A stretch of 64,000 bases of DNA from Rhodanobacter sp. LX-99 (GTDB lineage Bacteria; Pseudomonadota; Gammaproteobacteria; Xanthomonadales; Rhodanobacteraceae). The notes under the pieces were generated by a model. That model searched no databases and was not told the origin of the DNA. It saw nothing but the letters and a program-made list of their open reading frames with translations. The DNA lies in contig NZ_JAHFVL010000004.1 in assembly GCF_018599185.1 (NCBI RefSeq), forward strand, positions 105,018 through 169,017. Direction: 5' to 3'. Shown here in pieces: positions 1-10,347 of this stretch. A program made the translations under genes and the position numbers. Within the stretch, counting starts at the first letter, position 1. Every line of letters begins with the position of its first letter.

Positions 1-126
1 GTCCACCGCGGCGGCCAGCCAGATCCCGCCGAACAGCATCGGGATGCCCGGCAGCGCCGGCAGCACGGCGCCGGCCAGGCCGCCGACGATCAGCAGCGCG
101 GCCAGCACATACAACGCGATATCCAT
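1..126 (-). CDS. DUF456 family membrane protein (N-terminal part only)
   Basis: The 42 visible residues begin at an ATG (complement of 124-126) and run off the left edge of the window. The segment is almost wholly hydrophobic, a first transmembrane helix followed by a Pro-Gly rich turn (LPALPGIPMLF) and the beginning of a second helix. This hydrophobic-PxxPG-hydrophobic opening is typical of DUF456 small inner-membrane proteins, whose function is not known. No strong ribosome binding site precedes the ATG. The rest of the protein lies outside the window, so the family call rests on the opening alone. Confidence 0.6.
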   Translation of the reverse strand, partial: MDIALYVLAALLIVGGLAGAVLPALPGIPMLFGGIWLAAAVD

Positions 127-178
127 CAGGCGGGTTCCGTGGTGGCGACCAGTGCATTGGAGCAGAAGAGAGTGGAGA

Positions 179-233
179 GGAGTGAGAAGTGAGAGAGGGC
201 CCAGCGCGCGGCTTTTCTCTCGCTTCTCACTCC
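179..233. repeat. Imperfect inverted repeat after fpr (possible terminator)
   Basis: A 17-base arm at 179-195 (GGAGTGAGAAGTGAGAG) is matched by its near-perfect complement at 217-233 with one mismatch and a 21-base loop. A further TCTCACTCC-like copy follows at about 238-247. It lies just beyond the fpr stop on the minus strand and before the DUF456 start, so it may end the fpr transcript. There is no clear T-run, so intrinsic termination is uncertain. Confidence 0.45.
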
Positions 234-267
234 GCTTTTCTCACTCCTCATTGCGATTGCTCTGCGA

Positions 268-1044
268 CTACTTCTCCACGAACGCCCGCTCGATCACGTA
301 GTCGCCCGGCTCGCGCGTGCGCGGCGAGGCCTGGAAGCCGCGGCCGTCGAGCAGGGCGCTCAGGTCGTCCAGCATCGCCGGGCTGCCGCACAGCATCACG
401 CGGTCGGTTGCCGGGTTCAGCGGCGGCAGGCCGGTTGCCGTGCTCATCGCGCCGTCGGCGATCGCGTCGGTGATGCGGCCGTGGTGGCGGAACGGCTCGC
501 GCGTCACGGTGGGGTAATAGATCAGTTTCCCGCGCACCAGCTCGCCCAGGTATTCGTGCTGCGGCAGCTGGTTTTCCAGGTAGTCGGCGTAGGCCAGGTC
601 GTCGACCCGGCGCACGCCGTGGGCCAGCACGATCCTGTCGAAGCGCTGGTAGGTGTCCGGGTCGCGGATGATGCTCATGAACGGCGCCAGCCCGGTGCCG
701 GTGCCGAGAAGGTAGAGATGCTTGCCGGGCTTGAGGTCGGTCAGCACCAGGGTGCCGGTGGGCTTGCGCGTGACGATCAGCGGGTCGCCGGGCTGCAGGT
801 GTTGCAGGCGCGAGGTGAGCGGGCCGTCGGGCACCTTGATCGAGAAGAACTCCAGGTGTTCCTCCCAGCTGGCGCTGGCGATCGAGTACGCGCGCATCAG
901 CGGGCGGCCGTCCGTTTCCAGCCCGATCATCACGAACTGGCCGCTGTCGAAGCGGAAACCCGGGTCGCGGGTGGTGCGGAAGGAGAACAGGTTGTCGTTC
1001 CAGTGCCGCACGTCGATCACGTGCTCGGTTGCCATTGCCACCAT
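268..1044 (-). CDS. fpr: Ferredoxin--NADP(+) reductase
   Basis: The 258-residue protein is a flavoprotein that moves electrons between NADPH and ferredoxin or flavodoxin in the cytoplasm. The N-terminal FAD domain shows RAYSIAS (FAD-binding RxYS). The C-terminal NADP domain shows GTGTGLAPF and the CGSPAM motif. The chain ends in AFVEK, the short C-terminal tail characteristic of the bacterial FPR subclass that includes Azotobacter and Pseudomonas enzymes. Length fits that subclass (about 255-260). The start is the ATG at 1042-1044 (MVAMATEHV); a second in-frame ATG nine bases downstream is an alternative. It is transcribed alone, divergently from the sigma-54 activator gene. Confidence 0.93.
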   Translation of the reverse strand: MVAMATEHVIDVRHWNDNLFSFRTTRDPGFRFDSGQFVMIGLETDGRPLMRAYSIASASWEEHLEFFSIKVPDGPLTSRLQHLQPGDPLIVTRKPTGTLVLTDLKPGKHLYLLGTGTGLAPFMSIIRDPDTYQRFDRIVLAHGVRRVDDLAYADYLENQLPQHEYLGELVRGKLIYYPTVTREPFRHHGRITDAIADGAMSTATGLPPLNPATDRVMLCGSPAMLDDLSALLDGRGFQASPRTREPGDYVIERAFVEK

Positions 1045-1563
1045 GGTCGGTCGTCTCGCGTTGTTGCGTTGTCGGGGTGCCGGGGAGTCGCACGCCAAGC
1101 CATCCGGCAGGCCGGAGACGGGGACTCGCGGGGAGGGCGGACGTGGCCGCGGTGCCTTGCGAGCGCCGGGATGGACGCGGCGACAGGTGCTTAGGATACG
1201 CGAGTGGCCATGAATGAGTCCGTGCCCGGGCGCGGTCGTGAAGGCGGTCTGCGGCATCGTGCCGCGACACCGGCCATCGTCGGGAGCCGGGTGGCGCGGC
1301 GAAGTGGCGTTTTTGCGGCCAGCAACCGTTCCTGGAGCAGGCGAGGCGATGTATTACGCCGGTGAGCGCTCTGGTACTACATCGACAGCGGCCGGGGACG
1401 ACAGACAAGAACAGCCTTGGACTGCAGCGCCGAAACTGCGCATACTTCATCGTCGCCGACGATCCAGTGCTTCAGGGCCGGATCGCGATGGGCACCAGGG
1501 GGATTTTCGCGGCACGCCGATAGCTGGCGTGCGGGGGTTCTTGCTGGTGGCTTCGGGGGCGTG
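1045..1563. other. Intergenic region between fpr and the eCIS activator
   Basis: This 519-base stretch separates two divergent genes and contains no convincing coding sequence; the open frames crossing it have no recognisable protein features. It must hold the promoters of fpr and of the sigma-54 activator, but no strong sigma-70 boxes stand out. A 7-1-7 palindrome, ATCGTCG-C-CGACGAT, lies at 1449-1463 about 100 bases upstream of the activator start and could be an operator. Confidence 0.4.
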
Positions 1564-2550
1564 ATGCCGGTGATGCTCGGCCAATCCAAGGCGATCCAGG
1601 CGGTACGGGCGCAATTGCAGCGCTACGCCGGCTGCGATGTGCAGGTGCTGATCGAAGGCGAGACCGGTACCGGCAAGGAACTGGCGGCGCGGGAAATCCA
1701 CTACGCCAGCGCGCGCCGCGACCATCCGTTCGTGCCGGTCAACTGCGGCGCGATTCCCGACAGCCTGATCGAGAACGAACTGTTTGGGCACGACCGCGGC
1801 GCCTTCACCGACGCCAAGGGCGCCCAGCCCGGCCTGATCGACCATGCGCGCGGCGGCACGCTGTTCCTCGACGAGGTCGACACGCTCTCGGACAAGGGCC
1901 AGGTGACCCTGTTGCGCTTCCTGCAGGACAACGAATACCGCCCGGTGGGCGGTGGCGCGGCGCGGGTGTCGGACGCGCGCATCATCGCCGCCACCAATGC
2001 CAGCCTGGAGCGCCAGGTGGCGGCCGGACGCTTCCGTCGCGACCTGCACTACCGGCTCAACGCCTTGTACCTGCGGCTGCCGCCGTTGCGCGAACGCGGC
2101 GACGACGTGGCCCTGCTGGCCGGCCATTTCGTCGACGCCGTCGCGGCGCGGCTGCGGGGGCCGGCCAAACAGTGGGGCGAAGATGCCCTGCAGGCGCTGC
2201 TGGCGTATGCCTGGCCGGGCAACGTGCGCGAGCTGGACAACGTCGCGTTGCGTGCCTACATGTGCAGCGAGGGGCCGATCATCGGCCTCGCCGAACTGGC
2301 GGCGGCCGAGCCGGCCTTGGCCGGCGCGGGCGCGATGCCCAGGCGCCGCGCCAACGAGCCGGACCTCGGTTTCAGCGCGGCCAAGCTGCACGCCATCCGC
2401 AAGTTCGAGCACGACTATCTCACCCGGCTGATGCAGCAGGCCTGCGGCAATATCAGCGCCGCCGCCCGTCTGTCCGGCACCGAGCGCCGCCAGCTCGGCA
2501 AGCTGCTGCTGAAACACGGCATCGAGACCAAGCAGTTCCGGCCGCACTGA
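1564..2550 (+). CDS. Sigma-54-dependent transcriptional activator without receiver domain (eCIS locus regulator)
   Basis: The 328-residue protein is an AAA+ bacterial enhancer-binding protein. It begins almost directly with the ATPase domain and has no receiver, GAF or PAS domain, as in PspF and HrpS. Walker A is GETGTGKE (residues 32-39), Walker B is TLFLDE (99-104), and an arginine-finger region follows (FRRDLHYRL). The C-terminus is a Fis-type helix-turn-helix (ISAAARLSGTERRQLGKLL). The sigma-54-contacting loop reads GAFTDA (79-84) rather than the usual GAFTGA. The ATG at 1564 was chosen because homology starts there; longer in-frame starts add an unrelated low-complexity leader. It sits directly upstream of a sigma-54 promoter and the eCIS operon, so it is the likely operon activator. 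With no sensory domain, its control must come from its own expression or from a partner protein. Confidence 0.88.
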   Translation: MPVMLGQSKAIQAVRAQLQRYAGCDVQVLIEGETGTGKELAAREIHYASARRDHPFVPVNCGAIPDSLIENELFGHDRGAFTDAKGAQPGLIDHARGGTLFLDEVDTLSDKGQVTLLRFLQDNEYRPVGGGAARVSDARIIAATNASLERQVAAGRFRRDLHYRLNALYLRLPPLRERGDDVALLAGHFVDAVAARLRGPAKQWGEDALQALLAYAWPGNVRELDNVALRAYMCSEGPIIGLAELAAAEPALAGAGAMPRRRANEPDLGFSAAKLHAIRKFEHDYLTRLMQQACGNISAAARLSGTERRQLGKLLLKHGIETKQFRPH

Positions 2551-2688
2551 CTCCCATGCCGGGCCGGTCGCCTGGCCCGGGTGCAATCCCTCCCACTGCG
2601 CCGGCGAAGCGGGTCATCACTGACCCGGCGGCCTCGACGCCGGGCGTCGCAAGTCCAGCAGCTGGGCCATTCGATGGGTTTCCGTCCG

Positions 2689-2703
2689 TGGCACGCATGT
2701 TGC
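2689..2703 (+). promoter_or_regulatory. Sigma-54 (-24/-12) promoter of the eCIS operon
   Basis: TGGCACGCATGTTGC matches the sigma-54 consensus TGGCACG-N4-TTGC at every fixed position, with the GG and GC dinucleotides at the required spacing. Transcription would start near 2714-2716, about 20 bases before the first gene of the operon at 2737. The adjacent upstream gene encodes a sigma-54 activator, which strengthens the call. Upstream enhancer sites could not be identified. Confidence 0.88.
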
Positions 2704-2736
2704 CTCGGTCCATACGCATGTGTGCAGAAGGGTGTC

Positions 2737-3015
2737 ATGACCAGACATCAAGGCCAAAGCACGGCAGGCGAAAGCGAGATGGAGATCGAACGTTCGGTAC
2801 TCGCGTATCTGCACTCCCATCCGCAGGCGGCGGACACCCTCCGCGGCATCGTCAACTGGTGGTTGCCGCGGCAGCGTTACGAGAGCGGCTGCCTGCGCAT
2901 CGAGCACGTGCTGGACCGGTTGGTCACCGAGGGGCTGCTGCACCGCGACGAGCTGCCGGATGGCGAGGTGCTGTACGCGCTGAACAGGCACACCAGGCCG
3001 CCGCAGCCGAACTGA
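2737..3015 (+). CDS. Small eCIS-operon protein, possibly winged-helix fold
   Basis: This 92-residue soluble protein of unknown function is the first gene after the sigma-54 promoter and lies 36 bases before the sheath gene. The central part (IERSVLAYLHSHPQAADTL to LVTEGLLHRDELPDGEVLY) alternates helices with a terminal hairpin-like segment. That pattern resembles a small winged helix, and the W-W-LP motif in the middle is distinctive. The ATG at 2737 is preceded by AGAAGGG; an alternative ATG at 2779 would give a 78-residue protein. Position suggests a regulatory or assembly role for the particle, but no function can be assigned. Confidence 0.72.
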   Translation: MTRHQGQSTAGESEMEIERSVLAYLHSHPQAADTLRGIVNWWLPRQRYESGCLRIEHVLDRLVTEGLLHRDELPDGEVLYALNRHTRPPQPN

Positions 3016-3051
3016 CCGCGACACGGGTTTTCACGACGGAGGACCGATCCC

Positions 3052-4653
3052 ATGCCATCTGCGCTCACCTATCCGGGCGTCTACATCGAGGAGATTCCCA
3101 GCGGCGTCCGCACCATCACCGGTGTGGCCACCTCGATCACCGCCTTCGTCGGCCGCGCCGCGCGCGGACCGATCGACGCCGACGCGGAAAGCCCGGTCAT
3201 CATCAACAGCTACGGCGACTTCGAGCGCAACTTCGGCTCCCTCGACCCGGCCTATCCGATGGGCTATGCCGTGCGCGACTTCTACCTCAACGGCGGCGCG
3301 CAGGCGGCGATCGTGCGGCTGTACAAGGGTACCGACGGCAAGCCGGCGAAGGCGGCCATCGCGATCGCCAACCTGCCGCTGGAGGCGGCCACGGCCGGCA
3401 GCTGGGGCAACCAGTTGCGCGTACGCGTCGACAGCAATGTATCGGCCGACATCGCCGCCAGCTTCGGGCTGGCGGTCGGCGACCTGTTCAACCTGACCGT
3501 GCGCGACATGGCCAGCGGCACCCAGGAGAGCTTCCTCAACCTCAGCGTGAAGGAGAGCCCGCGCCGCGCGGACCGCGTGCTGAAGGCGGGCTCTTCGCTG
3601 CTGCGCGTGGCGTCGTCGCTGACCTTGCCCGCCACTGCCGTGCCCGCCGCGCACCTCGACCCGGACGCCGGCAAGACCGTGTGGGAGCAGGACAAGTCCT
3701 CCACCGGCGTCGCCGCGGCCGACCAGGCCGCCGACAGCGCGGCGCTGGACGACAACGCTTACCTGGGCAATGCGGACGCCAAGACCGGCATCTACGCGTT
3801 GAAGAAGGCCGACCTGTTCAACCTGCTGTGCATTCCGCCGGACGTGCGCGGAGGCAACACGTCCAAGACGGTCTACCAGAACGCGATGGCGCTGTGCGTG
3901 GAACGTCGGGCGCTGCTGATCGTCGATGCGCCGAACGACTGGGGCAGCGCCGGCGCGGTCACCCCGGCGGTGCTGGCGGCGCTGGGCCTCGGCGGCACGG
4001 CCGCGCGCAACGCCGCGCTGTACTTCCCGCGGGTGATCGAATCGGACCCGAAGCGCCAGGGCCAGCTCGACACCTTCGTGCCCTGCGGCATCGTCGCCGG
4101 GGTGATGGCGCGCACCGATACGCAGCGCGGCGTGTGGAAGGCGCCGGCCGGCATCGACGCGGCGCTGAACGGCGTGCAGGGGCTGGCCGTCACGCTCAAC
4201 GACGCCGAGAACGGCATGCTCAACCCGCTCGGCGTGAACTGCCTGCGCAGCTTCCCGCTGGTCGGCCCGGTGGCGTGGGGTTCGCGCACGCTGCGCGGCG
4301 CCGACCTGCTCGCCGACGAATACAAGTACGTGCCGGTGCGCCGGCTCGCGCTGTTCATCGAGGAGAGCCTGTTCCGCGGCACCCAGTGGGTGGTGTTCGA
4401 GCCGAACGACGAGCCGCTGTGGTCGCAGATCCGCCTCAACGTGGGCGCCTTCATGCAGAACCTGTTCCGCCAGGGCGCGTTCCAGGGCAAGACGCCGAAC
4501 GACGCCTACTTCGTGAAGTGCGACAAGGAAACCACCACGCAGAACGACATCAACCTCGGCATCGTCAACATCGTGGTCGGCTTCGCGCCGCTCAAGCCCG
4601 CCGAGTTCGTGGTCATCCAGCTGCAGCAGATGGCCGGCCAGATCCAGACCTGA
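3052..4653 (+). CDS. Contractile tail sheath protein
   Basis: The 533-residue protein is the sheath subunit of the contractile injection particle, polymerising around the inner tube and shortening to drive it forward. It opens with the family signature PGVYIEEIPSGVRTI, followed by GVATSITAFVGRA and the characteristic FGSLDP and YPMGYAVRDFYLNGG segments. The C-terminal domain has the typical ARRLALFIEES-like run (VRRLALFIEESLFRGTQWVVFEPN) and ends GFAPLKPAEFVVIQLQQ, as in phage P2/T4 and Afp sheath proteins. GGAGG lies just upstream of the ATG. Only one sheath gene is present, unlike the three in Serratia Afp. The tube gene follows after 10 bases. Confidence 0.95.
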   Translation: MPSALTYPGVYIEEIPSGVRTITGVATSITAFVGRAARGPIDADAESPVIINSYGDFERNFGSLDPAYPMGYAVRDFYLNGGAQAAIVRLYKGTDGKPAKAAIAIANLPLEAATAGSWGNQLRVRVDSNVSADIAASFGLAVGDLFNLTVRDMASGTQESFLNLSVKESPRRADRVLKAGSSLLRVASSLTLPATAVPAAHLDPDAGKTVWEQDKSSTGVAAADQAADSAALDDNAYLGNADAKTGIYALKKADLFNLLCIPPDVRGGNTSKTVYQNAMALCVERRALLIVDAPNDWGSAGAVTPAVLAALGLGGTAARNAALYFPRVIESDPKRQGQLDTFVPCGIVAGVMARTDTQRGVWKAPAGIDAALNGVQGLAVTLNDAENGMLNPLGVNCLRSFPLVGPVAWGSRTLRGADLLADEYKYVPVRRLALFIEESLFRGTQWVVFEPNDEPLWSQIRLNVGAFMQNLFRQGAFQGKTPNDAYFVKCDKETTTQNDINLGIVNIVVGFAPLKPAEFVVIQLQQMAGQIQT

Positions 4654-4663
4654 GGACACATCC

Positions 4664-5191
4664 ATGGCTCAGTTCAGCGTCAATGCGCAGCGCTTCGATC
4701 CGTACAAGAACTTCAAGTTCCGGGTGAAATGGGACGGCCGCTACGTGGCCGGCGTCAGCAAGGTGTCGGGCCTGAAGCGCACCACCGAGGTGGTCAAGCA
4801 CCGCGAGGGCGGCGACCCCAGCAGCACGCGCAAGTCGCCCGGGCGCACCGAGTACGAGGCGATCACCATCGAGCGCGGCGTCACCCACGACACCGAGTTC
4901 GAGAAGTGGGCGAACAAGGTGTGGAACTTCGGCGCCGGGCTCGGTGCGGAAGTCTCGCTGAAGGACTTCCGCAAGGACCTGATCCTGGAGGTCTACAACG
5001 AGGCCGGCCAGCTCGCGCTCGCCTACAAGCTGTACCGCTGCTGGGTATCGGAGTACCAGGCGATGCCGGACCTGGACGCGAACGCGAACGCGGTGGCGAT
5101 CCAGCACCTGAAGCTCGAGAACGAGGGTTGGGAGCGCGACGTCGGCGTGCCGGAGCCGGCCGAGCCAAGCTTCACCGTACCCGCCGGCTGA
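4664..5191 (+). CDS. Tail tube protein (gp19/Afp1-like)
   Basis: The 175-residue protein forms the inner tube ejected through the sheath. Family features include an opening with FDPYKNFKFRVKWDG, the GVSKVSGL turn, KHREGG, a KSPGRTEYEAITIERG strand pair and a C-terminal LKLENEGWERD segment. These are typical of the T4 gp19-like tube family found in eCIS particles. GAGGACA precedes the ATG. Position immediately after the sheath is the standard sheath-tube order. No second tube paralogue was seen elsewhere in the locus. Confidence 0.94.
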   Translation: MAQFSVNAQRFDPYKNFKFRVKWDGRYVAGVSKVSGLKRTTEVVKHREGGDPSSTRKSPGRTEYEAITIERGVTHDTEFEKWANKVWNFGAGLGAEVSLKDFRKDLILEVYNEAGQLALAYKLYRCWVSEYQAMPDLDANANAVAIQHLKLENEGWERDVGVPEPAEPSFTVPAG

Positions 5192-5196
5192 GCGCC

Positions 5197-5931
5197 ATGC
5201 ACACGCCCACGCCCGCGCAGCTGCTGCAGGTCTGGGAACGCGGGGGCGACCCGTCCGCCGCGGCACGCGGGCTGTTGCTGCTCGGCTGCAGCTGCGACGA
5301 ATACTCCGCCGAAGCGCAGGCGGCCTTGCCGCTGGGCCGGCGCGATGCGCTGCTGCTGGAGTTGCGCGAGCGCCTGTTCGGCGCCGCGATCGATGCGGTG
5401 GCGGCGTGCCCGCATTGCGCGGCCACGGTCGAGGCGACGTTCCGTTGCGACGATTTGCGGCTGCCGCATGCGGACGCCGCCGCCTCCATGCTGGAACATG
5501 CCGCGCGCGGCATTCGCGTGCAGTTCCGATTGCCGGACAGCCGCGACCTGCTGGCATTGGAAAACTGCGGCGATGCCGAAGCCGCGCGCGCGCTGCTGCT
5601 CGAGCGTTGCGTGCTCGACGCGCGATCCGGCGACGAAGCGCACGAGCCGCGCAGCTTGCCGCACGAGCTGCAGGCGGAGATCGCGCGGGCGATGGCGCAG
5701 GCCGATCCGCAGGCCGACCTGCAACTGGCCTTCCGCTGCCCGCACTGCGATCACGAATGGCAGCCGCTGTTCGATATCGCGCGCTTCCTGTGGCAGGAAC
5801 TGCACGCGTGGGCGCTGCACATGCTGCGCGAGGTGGACACGCTGGCGCAGGCCTATCACTGGGCCGAGGCCGACATCCTCGCCCTGAGCCCGCGCCGGCG
5901 CCAGGCTTACCTGGAGCTGTGCGCGCCATGA
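5197..5931 (+). CDS. eCIS/phage baseplate-associated protein with two CPHC zinc-ribbon motifs
   Basis: The 244-residue cytoplasmic protein begins five bases after the tube stop and overlaps the next gene by four bases. It carries two Cys-x2-Cys pairs, CPHC near residue 70 and CPHC near residue 185, each in a hydrophilic hairpin context like a zinc ribbon. The rest is helical (ELRERLFG, LLALENCGDAEAARALLLERC, DILALSPRRRQAYLELC). Proteins in this position in eCIS and T4-like loci are usually annotated as base plate or assembly chaperone proteins. That role is inferred from position and zinc-ribbon layout rather than from a firm family match. Confidence 0.75.
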   Translation: MHTPTPAQLLQVWERGGDPSAAARGLLLLGCSCDEYSAEAQAALPLGRRDALLLELRERLFGAAIDAVAACPHCAATVEATFRCDDLRLPHADAAASMLEHAARGIRVQFRLPDSRDLLALENCGDAEAARALLLERCVLDARSGDEAHEPRSLPHELQAEIARAMAQADPQADLQLAFRCPHCDHEWQPLFDIARFLWQELHAWALHMLREVDTLAQAYHWAEADILALSPRRRQAYLELCAP

Positions 5932-6674
5932 GCGATTTCCTCGACCGGCTGGCGGCACGCGCGATCGGCGGCGAAACCACGCTGGCGCCACGGCTGCCGT
6001 CGCTGTTCGAACCGCTGCAGCGCGCGCCGATCGTGCCGCCGGCCGATGCGGACGAGGCGCCGTCCGACCGGCGCCAGGCAGCGCCCGCCATGCACGCGGT
6101 GCCGGTCGAGGCGCCGACAAGTGCAGCACCCGCGAGCGCGTCGGCACAGCCGGCCGCAGCGCCCGTCGCGCCCATCGAACGCGTGGTGGCGGCGGTGTCG
6201 GCAAGCGCTGCCGCGAGCGCGGCGCCGCACGCGTCGGCACCGTCGACCGTCGGCGAACGAGCCTTCACGCCCGCCGTCGACCGCCCCGCAGCGCCATCCG
6301 TGTCGGCGCGTCCGGCCATGCCCGCACCGCCGCAACCGGTGCAGCCACGGCAGGCGCACGTCGCGCCGGATCGGCTGGAGACGGCGCGGACGCCGGCGTC
6401 GAACGGCGCCTTGTTGCCCGCGCCTGCGCCGGTATTTGCCGCGCCACGCGTAGCGCCCGCACGATTCGGGCGCACCGTCGCCACGCGGGCCGCGGCTGCA
6501 CGAGCCGAAGGCAAGGCCGACGCAGCGGGTGAGCCGGTGGTGCACGTCAGCATCGGCCGGCTCGAGGTGCGCGCCGCGCCGGTGGCCGCCACCCCACCGC
6601 GGCGTCGCGAAGGCCCGCAGCCGGGCAGCCTCGACGACTACCTGCGCCAGCGTGGCGGCAAGGCGTCGCCATGA
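5928..6674 (+). CDS. Pro/Ala-rich low-complexity eCIS protein
   Basis: This 248-residue protein of unknown function starts in an ATGA overlap with the preceding gene and ends in another with the DUF4255 gene, so it is translationally coupled on both sides. It has a short conserved head (MSDFLDRLAARAIGG followed by RLPSLFEP), a long disordered Pro/Ala/Val-rich middle, and a conserved tail. The tail contains a beta-strand segment (VVHVSIGRLEVRA) and ends SLDDYLRQR. Similar head-linker-tail proteins recur next to DUF4255 proteins in eCIS loci. A spacer or assembly role is possible; it is too short to be an ordinary tape measure for a full-length particle. Confidence 0.78.
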   Translation: MSDFLDRLAARAIGGETTLAPRLPSLFEPLQRAPIVPPADADEAPSDRRQAAPAMHAVPVEAPTSAAPASASAQPAAAPVAPIERVVAAVSASAAASAAPHASAPSTVGERAFTPAVDRPAAPSVSARPAMPAPPQPVQPRQAHVAPDRLETARTPASNGALLPAPAPVFAAPRVAPARFGRTVATRAAAARAEGKADAAGEPVVHVSIGRLEVRAAPVAATPPRRREGPQPGSLDDYLRQRGGKASP

Positions 6675-7911
6675 GCAACGTGCTGGCCATCGCCGCGACC
6701 ACGCGCACGCTGCGCAACCTGCTGCTGGCGCAGATGCCGGCACTGGATGCGGAATTGAGCGACCTGGAAGTGACCCTGCAGCCGCCCGACGTGGCGCGCA
6801 AGGGCATCAGCAAGGCGCAGCTCAACCTGTTCCTGTACCAGGTGGTCGCCAATGCCGCCTGGCGCAATCTCGACCTGCCCGGCCAGGTGCGTCCCGGCGA
6901 GACCGCGCCGCCGCCGCTGGCGCTGAACCTGCACTACGTGATCACCGCCTGGGGTCGCGGCGAGAACGACAACGACGCGATCAGCCATCGCGTGCTGGCC
7001 GCCGCGATGAGCACCCTGCACGACCGCGGCGTGCTCGACGGCAACGACATCCGCAACGCGCTGCCGGACAACGACCTGGCCAGCCAGATCGAGCGCGTGC
7101 GCGTCACCCCGCTGCCGCAGAGTGTGGACGAGTTGTCCCGGCTGTGGACCGCGTTCCAGACCAACTATCGCGCCTCGGCCGTCTACGAGGCGGCGGTGGT
7201 GCTGATCGACAGCCAGGCGGCGATGCGCGCACCGCTGCCGGTGCTGCGGCGCGGCCCGCAGGATCGCGGCGTGATCGCCACCGCGTCCGCCGCCGCGGTG
7301 CTGGAGGCGCTCGACTACCCGCGCCATCAGGCTGCCGTGCGCCTCGGCGAGGACATCGTGCTGAACGGGCGCCAGCTCGCGACGGATCATTCGCTGGCCC
7401 GCTTCAGCAGCCTGCGCCTGGACGCGCCGATCGATATCGCGCCGCAACCCGGCGACGCCGCCGGCACGTTGCGCGTGCATCTCGCCGACACCGCCGACGA
7501 TGCCGATGCCGTCGCGCGCTGGGCGCCGGGCATCTACACCGTGGCCCTGCTGGTGCAGCCGCCGGGACTGCCGCCATTGCTCAGCAACGAGCTGCCGCTG
7601 GTGCTGGCGCCGCGCATCGCGCTCGGCTCGCTCGCCGCCGCGGCCGGCGACTTCGCCTTGAACCTGACCTGCACGCCGCGCATCCGCGACGGCCAGCGCG
7701 TGTTCCTGCTGTTCGGCGACCGCCTGCTGGCGCCGGCCAGCCTCGGCAACCCGGCCGACACGCACCAGCCGACCGCGCTGGTCTTCCAGCTCACCGGCGT
7801 GGCCGCGGGCACGTACACCGTGCGCCTGCGCGTGGACGGCGCCGACAGCATCCCGGTCGACTTCAGCAGCAGCGCGCCCGCGTTCGCCGCGGACCAGCAG
7901 GTGGTCGTGTC

Positions 7912-7915
<4 letters not shown>
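6671..7915 (+). CDS. DUF4255 protein, predicted tail terminator (Afp16-like)
   Basis: The 414-residue protein belongs to the DUF4255 family, a hallmark of eCIS loci. In Afp/PVC particles the DUF4255 protein caps the tube and sheath distal to the baseplate and helps set tail length. The DUF4255 domain covers the first ~190 residues (LRNLLLAQMP, VARKGISKAQLNLFLYQVVAN, LNLHYVITAWG, LSRLWTAFQTNYRASAVYEAAVVLID). The C-terminal half is beta-rich and looks like Ig-type strands (RIRDGQRVFLLFG, GTYTVRLRVDG), an extension not required for the terminator role. It overlaps both neighbours by four bases. Confidence 0.9.
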
Positions 7916-10058
<2,143 letters not shown>

Positions 10059-10062
<4 letters not shown>

Positions 10063-10346
10063 GCATCGAGCTGCACATCGAGCGGCTGGTGATCGACGAA
10101 GCCGCGCTCGGCGGCGAACGCGCAGGCAGCGTGCGCGCCGCACTCGAATCCGAGCTGGCCCGCCTGCTGGCGCAGCCTGGCGCGGTCGGCGCGTTGCGCG
10201 GCCTCGGCGCGGTGGCTGCGCTGCCGCCGGCGAAGCTGCCGACTGCCAGCCACCCGCACGAGCGCCTCGGCCCGCGCATCGCCACGGCGGTGCAGCGCGG
10301 TCTCGGCATCTCTCCCGCCGCGCACGTCGCGGGCAAGGAGCATTGA
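10059..10346 (+). CDS. Small conserved eCIS-operon protein
   Basis: This 95-residue soluble protein is read from a GTG start inside the overlap with the AAA+ ATPase stop; no other start fits. It opens with IELHIERLVIDE, a strand-helix motif, then an amphipathic helix (VRAALESELARLLAQ), and ends in a flexible Gly/Pro/His-rich tail. Small proteins beginning with such an IERLVIDG-type motif commonly follow the ATPase gene in eCIS loci. Their function is not known to me. Tight coupling to the ATPase suggests they act together. The next gene starts one base after its stop. Confidence 0.75.
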
Positions 10347-10347
10347 C

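Noticed and set aside
1306..1320. GTGGCGTTTTTGCGG as a second sigma-54 promoter upstream of the activator
   Set aside because: The GG and GC elements are nine bases apart rather than twelve, so the spacing is wrong for sigma-54.
3031..4665. Long minus-strand frame antisense to the sheath gene
   Set aside because: Its composition (His, Arg, Val, Gly-rich without domains) is typical of antisense shadows at high third-position GC. The same applies to long antisense frames at 17822-20566, 20554-23568, 41968-43983 and elsewhere.
2172..4727. Very long reading frame overlapping the sheath gene
   Set aside because: It is an out-of-frame shadow of GC-rich genes, with Arg/Gly/Ala-rich composition and no domain; the sheath frame carries clear family motifs.
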